This document shows positions 14,401 to 16,398 of a stretch of 16,398 bases of DNA, in pieces. How positions within the stretch are numbered: the stretch's first letter is position 1; every line of letters begins with the position of its first letter. A program made the position numbers and the translations under genes. This DNA comes from Treponema sp. (GTDB lineage Bacteria; Spirochaetota; Spirochaetia; Treponematales; Breznakiellaceae), in assembly GCA_031255815.1 (NCBI GenBank), contig JAIRRU010000008.1:1-16398 (forward strand), read 5' to 3'. Below the pieces are notes generated by a model that ran no database searches, was not told where the DNA came from, and was given only the letters and a program-made list of their open reading frames with translations.

Positions 14401-14501
14401 GGGTCAAATGGTAAACTTGATTTTTAAGGGCGGAATAGTGCAAAATGTTCATGAATTAGAAATATCGTTCAAGTTACGGTCATATTTTGGGGGCGCCGAA
14501 A
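14401..14501. promoter_or_regulatory. Divergent promoter/operator region of the URO-D and PocR/AraC genes
   Basis: The 101-bp space between divergent starts is AT-richer than its surroundings. GTAAACTTGA (14411-14420) and TCAAGTTAC (14469-14477) are inverted repeats with a one-base gap difference, possible binding half-sites for the regulator. I could not identify convincing -35/-10 pairs for either gene. Confidence 0.45.
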
Positions 14502-15380
14502 ATGGATGTAATCTGGAACCGGAACAGGATGACGGCCTTGCTGCGGAATTTCTATACGCTCATAAAGGTGAGGGTCGGTTTTTTTGACCCGGACGGTACG
14601 GAAATCGCGGCCTACCCCGCATCACGGGCGCCTTACTGCACGCTCCTCCGCAGCAGTAAAAAGGGGGATGCCGCCTGCAGGAAATGCGACCGGAACGCTT
14701 TCCGGCGGGCCGCCAAATATCAGAGCCCCTATATTTACCGGTGCCACGCCGGGCTTACGGAAATGGTAGCCCCCATTCAAACAAGCGCCGATGAGCGGGT
14801 TGGTTATCTTATGATCGGCCAGGCAAAACCGCCCGGAAACCGGGAACAAAAAGAATGGGAGGAAATTTACCGTAAAATTTCCGGCAGCGGTATTTCCCCT
14901 AACGAACTTAAAGCGGCCTGGGCGGAGCTGACGGCCCTCAAGATGGACGAAGCCCGATCCTGCGCCAATATCCTTCAGTCCCTGGCAGCCTATGTCTGGC
15001 TGGATAACTATTTCCGCATTCAGAAGGAACCGCTTTCGAGCCGGGTTAAAGCGTATATTTCCGGGAATCTGGACGCGGATCTATCGCTGAACCGGATAGC
15101 CCGCAAATTCTCTGTCGGCAAAACCACCCTCTGCAAGACCGTTAAGAGGGATTTGAAGGTAACCGTGAACGGGCTGATCCGTTCCCTCAGAATTGAAAAG
15201 GCCAAAGAGCTTCTCGAATCAGGCGTGAAACTTATTTCGGAGATTGCTGAAGCGGTAGGCATCAGCGATTACAATTACTTTACCAAAGTTTTTAAGGAAG
15301 AAACCGGCATCACACCTTCAGTATTCCGCCGCCTCTGTGAAAAAGAATACCTGTATCGGCAGCAAACAAAGATCCGGTAA
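14502..15380 (+). CDS. PocR-domain AraC-family transcriptional regulator (copy 3, divergent from URO-D gene)
   Basis: A 292-residue regulator, shorter than the two near the window start because it lacks their central region. The PocR sensor (about 5-165) has C46, the pair C59/C62 (ACRKC) and C81 in YIYRCHAGL, the conserved block of the family. The AraC-type DNA-binding domain covers about 182-278, with FSVGKTTLCKTVKRDL as the first recognition region and ISDYNYFTKVFKEETGITPSVFRR (256-277, split) as the second. The ATG at 14502 is preferred over TTG at 14487; only a GGGGG run precedes it, so translation start is not certain. It is divergent from the URO-D gene by 101 bp, the classic layout for a regulator and its target. 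Confidence 0.9.
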   Translation: MDVIWNRNRMTALLRNFYTLIKVRVGFFDPDGTEIAAYPASRAPYCTLLRSSKKGDAACRKCDRNAFRRAAKYQSPYIYRCHAGLTEMVAPIQTSADERVGYLMIGQAKPPGNREQKEWEEIYRKISGSGISPNELKAAWAELTALKMDEARSCANILQSLAAYVWLDNYFRIQKEPLSSRVKAYISGNLDADLSLNRIARKFSVGKTTLCKTVKRDLKVTVNGLIRSLRIEKAKELLESGVKLISEIAEAVGISDYNYFTKVFKEETGITPSVFRRLCEKEYLYRQQTKIR

Positions 15381-15439
15381 AGGGGCTTGTCCGGGAAACC
15401 GCCGGGGAGCCTCTGCCGGCAAGGCATTTCAAGCGGAAC

Positions 15440-15467
15440 TTGTTCAGAAACTCCGGTTTCTGAGCAA
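15440..15467. repeat. 12-bp hairpin related to the CGGTT-type palindromes
   Basis: TTGTTCAGAAAC pairs with GTTTCTGAGCAA (one G-T pair) around loop TCCG. The layout TTGTTC...AAAC-TCCGGTT resembles the left arm of the element at 10070 (TTGTTCCAAAACCCGGTT). It is 60 nt after the stop of the PocR/AraC gene. Confidence 0.6.
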
Positions 15468-15592
15468 CGCTATCAGTGTATGGCCCGGCGGGATAAAGCT
15501 GCCCCCCAAGATATTCCGCCGCAGGGAAAGGCGGACGGCGGTTCTTGCTGGAAAAATACGATGCCGTATCCCCGGTTCGTCCTGCCAGTATT

Positions 15593-15635
15593 TAGCATCT
15601 GCCCGCAAAGCAACCGGCTTTGCGGGCAGATGCTA
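15593..15635. repeat. 19-bp perfect hairpin with CGGTT loop (minus-strand reading)
   Basis: The arms TAGCATCTGCCCGCAAAGC and GCTTTGCGGGCAGATGCTA pair perfectly around AACCG, which reads CGGTT on the minus strand, the same loop as the elements at 6035 and 9179. It sits about midway between two converging genes, 114 nt past the stop of the minus-strand gene. It could stabilise or terminate transcripts from either side, but lacks a T-run. Confidence 0.8.
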
Positions 15636-15749
15636 TTCAAAGCCCGGTACCGGCTCCCTCATATAGCCAGCTATTCTATCGGGAAGACGGCGTTCCTGCC
15701 GTTCCTCAAAAAGATGCGCCGCAGAGTCAGAATAGAAAAAACAGTAAAC

Positions 15750-16397
15750 CTAACGGTAATTATCTTCTTTCAGCGCCAATTCCCCACCGCCGTGCCTAAT
15801 CCTGATGTCCGTGTCGTCAATTCCGCCTCCCGCCTCAACGGCGATTACCGGGCATACGTTTTTTGCACAGGGGTAGATCAGCGTAACTACCCGAAGGCTC
15901 CCGCCGCGGCAGCTATGCACAAGGGTAGGCGCCGGACGGTAATCGCCCTGAATAGCGCTATCCGCAAGCCAGCCCTGCCACTCGGGCTCTTCCTGGCCCA
16001 TTACAAGCGTACAGTCCCTCTCCGCCGTCGAATGAAACAAAGTAAGAACCGGGGTAAACACGCTTCGCAAACCAAGGCCGGCCGTTTTTCCGTCAAAATG
16101 CCAGAGAAGATCGTAAACGTGCTCTTTGTTTTTTTCAGCATAAAAACGATCTATCACCGCGAAGAACGGTGAAAGGGGGGCGGGAACCTTTTTGAAGAAA
16201 ACCACGCTCCGTCTGTGGGTTACCGATCTGTCACAGTCCGGGCCGTAACCTTCATTGTACTCGGCATCGGCAAAATCGAAATCATCTTCTATCCGGTACT
16301 TCATCCCCGATATCGTCGAAATATCGCCGTCTTTCCAGCGGTAGTTTTTGTCCCGGTTCTGATCCATCCCGTCCACCCTGGCGGTGTTGCGGGCCCT
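15750..16397 (-). CDS. Heparinase II/III-family protein, C-terminal part (5' cut by window edge)
   Basis: The frame stays open to the window edge, so only about 215 C-terminal residues are seen; the GTG at 16376 is internal. The visible part resembles the beta-sandwich C-terminal domain of heparinase II/III-like polysaccharide lyases: RNTARVDGMDQNR at the edge (families usually show HNT-VDG-Q), then GYGPDCDRSVTHRRSVVFFK, FFAVIDRFYAE, and LLWHFD (each a separate beta segment). Such enzymes cleave uronic acid-containing polysaccharides by elimination. The catalytic N-terminal toroid domain is outside the window, so substrate and signal peptide cannot be judged. The first position of the usual HNT motif is Arg here. 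It converges on the PocR/AraC gene. Confidence 0.8.
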   Translation of the reverse strand, partial: RARNTARVDGMDQNRDKNYRWKDGDISTISGMKYRIEDDFDFADAEYNEGYGPDCDRSVTHRRSVVFFKKVPAPLSPFFAVIDRFYAEKNKEHVYDLLWHFDGKTAGLGLRSVFTPVLTLFHSTAERDCTLVMGQEEPEWQGWLADSAIQGDYRPAPTLVHSCRGGSLRVVTLIYPCAKNVCPVIAVEAGGGIDDTDIRIRHGGGELALKEDNYR

Positions 16398-16398
16398 G

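Larger units (their letters stand above)
15381..15749. other. 369-bp convergent intergenic region with hairpins, no gene seen
   Basis: It lies between the plus-strand PocR/AraC gene and the minus-strand heparinase-like gene. Plus-strand frames crossing it (15337-15666 and 15387-16172) lack gene-like sequence, and the second covers the real gene on the other strand. It contains hairpins at 15440-15467, 15556-15569 (ATACG-ATGC-CGTAT) and 15593-15635. No T-run follows any of them, so termination in either direction is uncertain. Confidence 0.65.

Noticed and set aside
15387..16172. Plus-strand open frame of 261 codons near the right end
   Set aside because: It overlaps the heparinase-like gene on the minus strand, is rich in Arg/Lys/Pro and spans hairpins.

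Overview
The window most likely comes from a spirochete of the Treponema type, probably gut- or anaerobe-associated, with a fairly high GC content by eye. The main clues are a BMP-type riboflavin-binding protein plus its ATPase behind an FMN riboswitch (the Rfu arrangement known from treponemes), several PocR/AraC regulators, a URO-D-like corrinoid-type methyltransferase, and many palindromic intergenic repeats. The taxonomic call is inference and only moderately secure.

Layout. (1) 2-4031, plus strand: three regulators in a row. They are the C-terminal part of a LuxR-type protein (cut by the window edge) and two paralogous PocR-domain AraC regulators. (2) 4003-5958, minus: a DEAD-box RNA helicase with a long linker and a DbpA-like RNA-binding C-terminus. 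Its tail overlaps the last regulator by 29 nt, and it may be made from a leaderless mRNA. (3) 6107-8970, minus: a three-gene group (Gfo/Idh/MocA oxidoreductase, secreted SRPBCC-like protein, second Gfo/Idh/MocA oxidoreductase) behind a good sigma70-like promoter. (4) 8971-9501: a repeat-filled gap. (5) 9502-10053, minus: a nitroreductase-family flavoprotein. (6) 10168-13231, minus: promoter, FMN riboswitch, intrinsic terminator, rfuA, rfuB. (7) 13381-15380: a URO-D family protein divergent from a third PocR/AraC regulator. (8) 15381-15749: a convergent intergenic region with strong hairpins. (9) 15750-window end, minus: C-terminal part of a heparinase II/III-type protein.

How the parts fit. 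The flavin unit is the clearest regulatory system. FMN binding to the leader should favour the terminator and shut off the riboflavin-binding protein and ATPase. The two permease genes that normally complete the Rfu transporter are absent here. Immediately after rfuB there is instead a compound palindromic repeat, then an FMN-dependent-type nitroreductase. The URO-D/PocR pair looks like a sensor-regulated methyl-transfer or demethylation function. The two oxidoreductases and the heparinase-like protein fit a carbohydrate-degrading lifestyle.

The least expected signal is a set of hairpins at 6035-6063, 9179-9225, 10070-10172 and 15593-15635. They have different stem sequences but mostly share the five-base loop CGGTT, read on one strand or the other. 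A related hairpin at 15440-15467 has a four-base TCCG loop. They sit at the 3' sides of genes.
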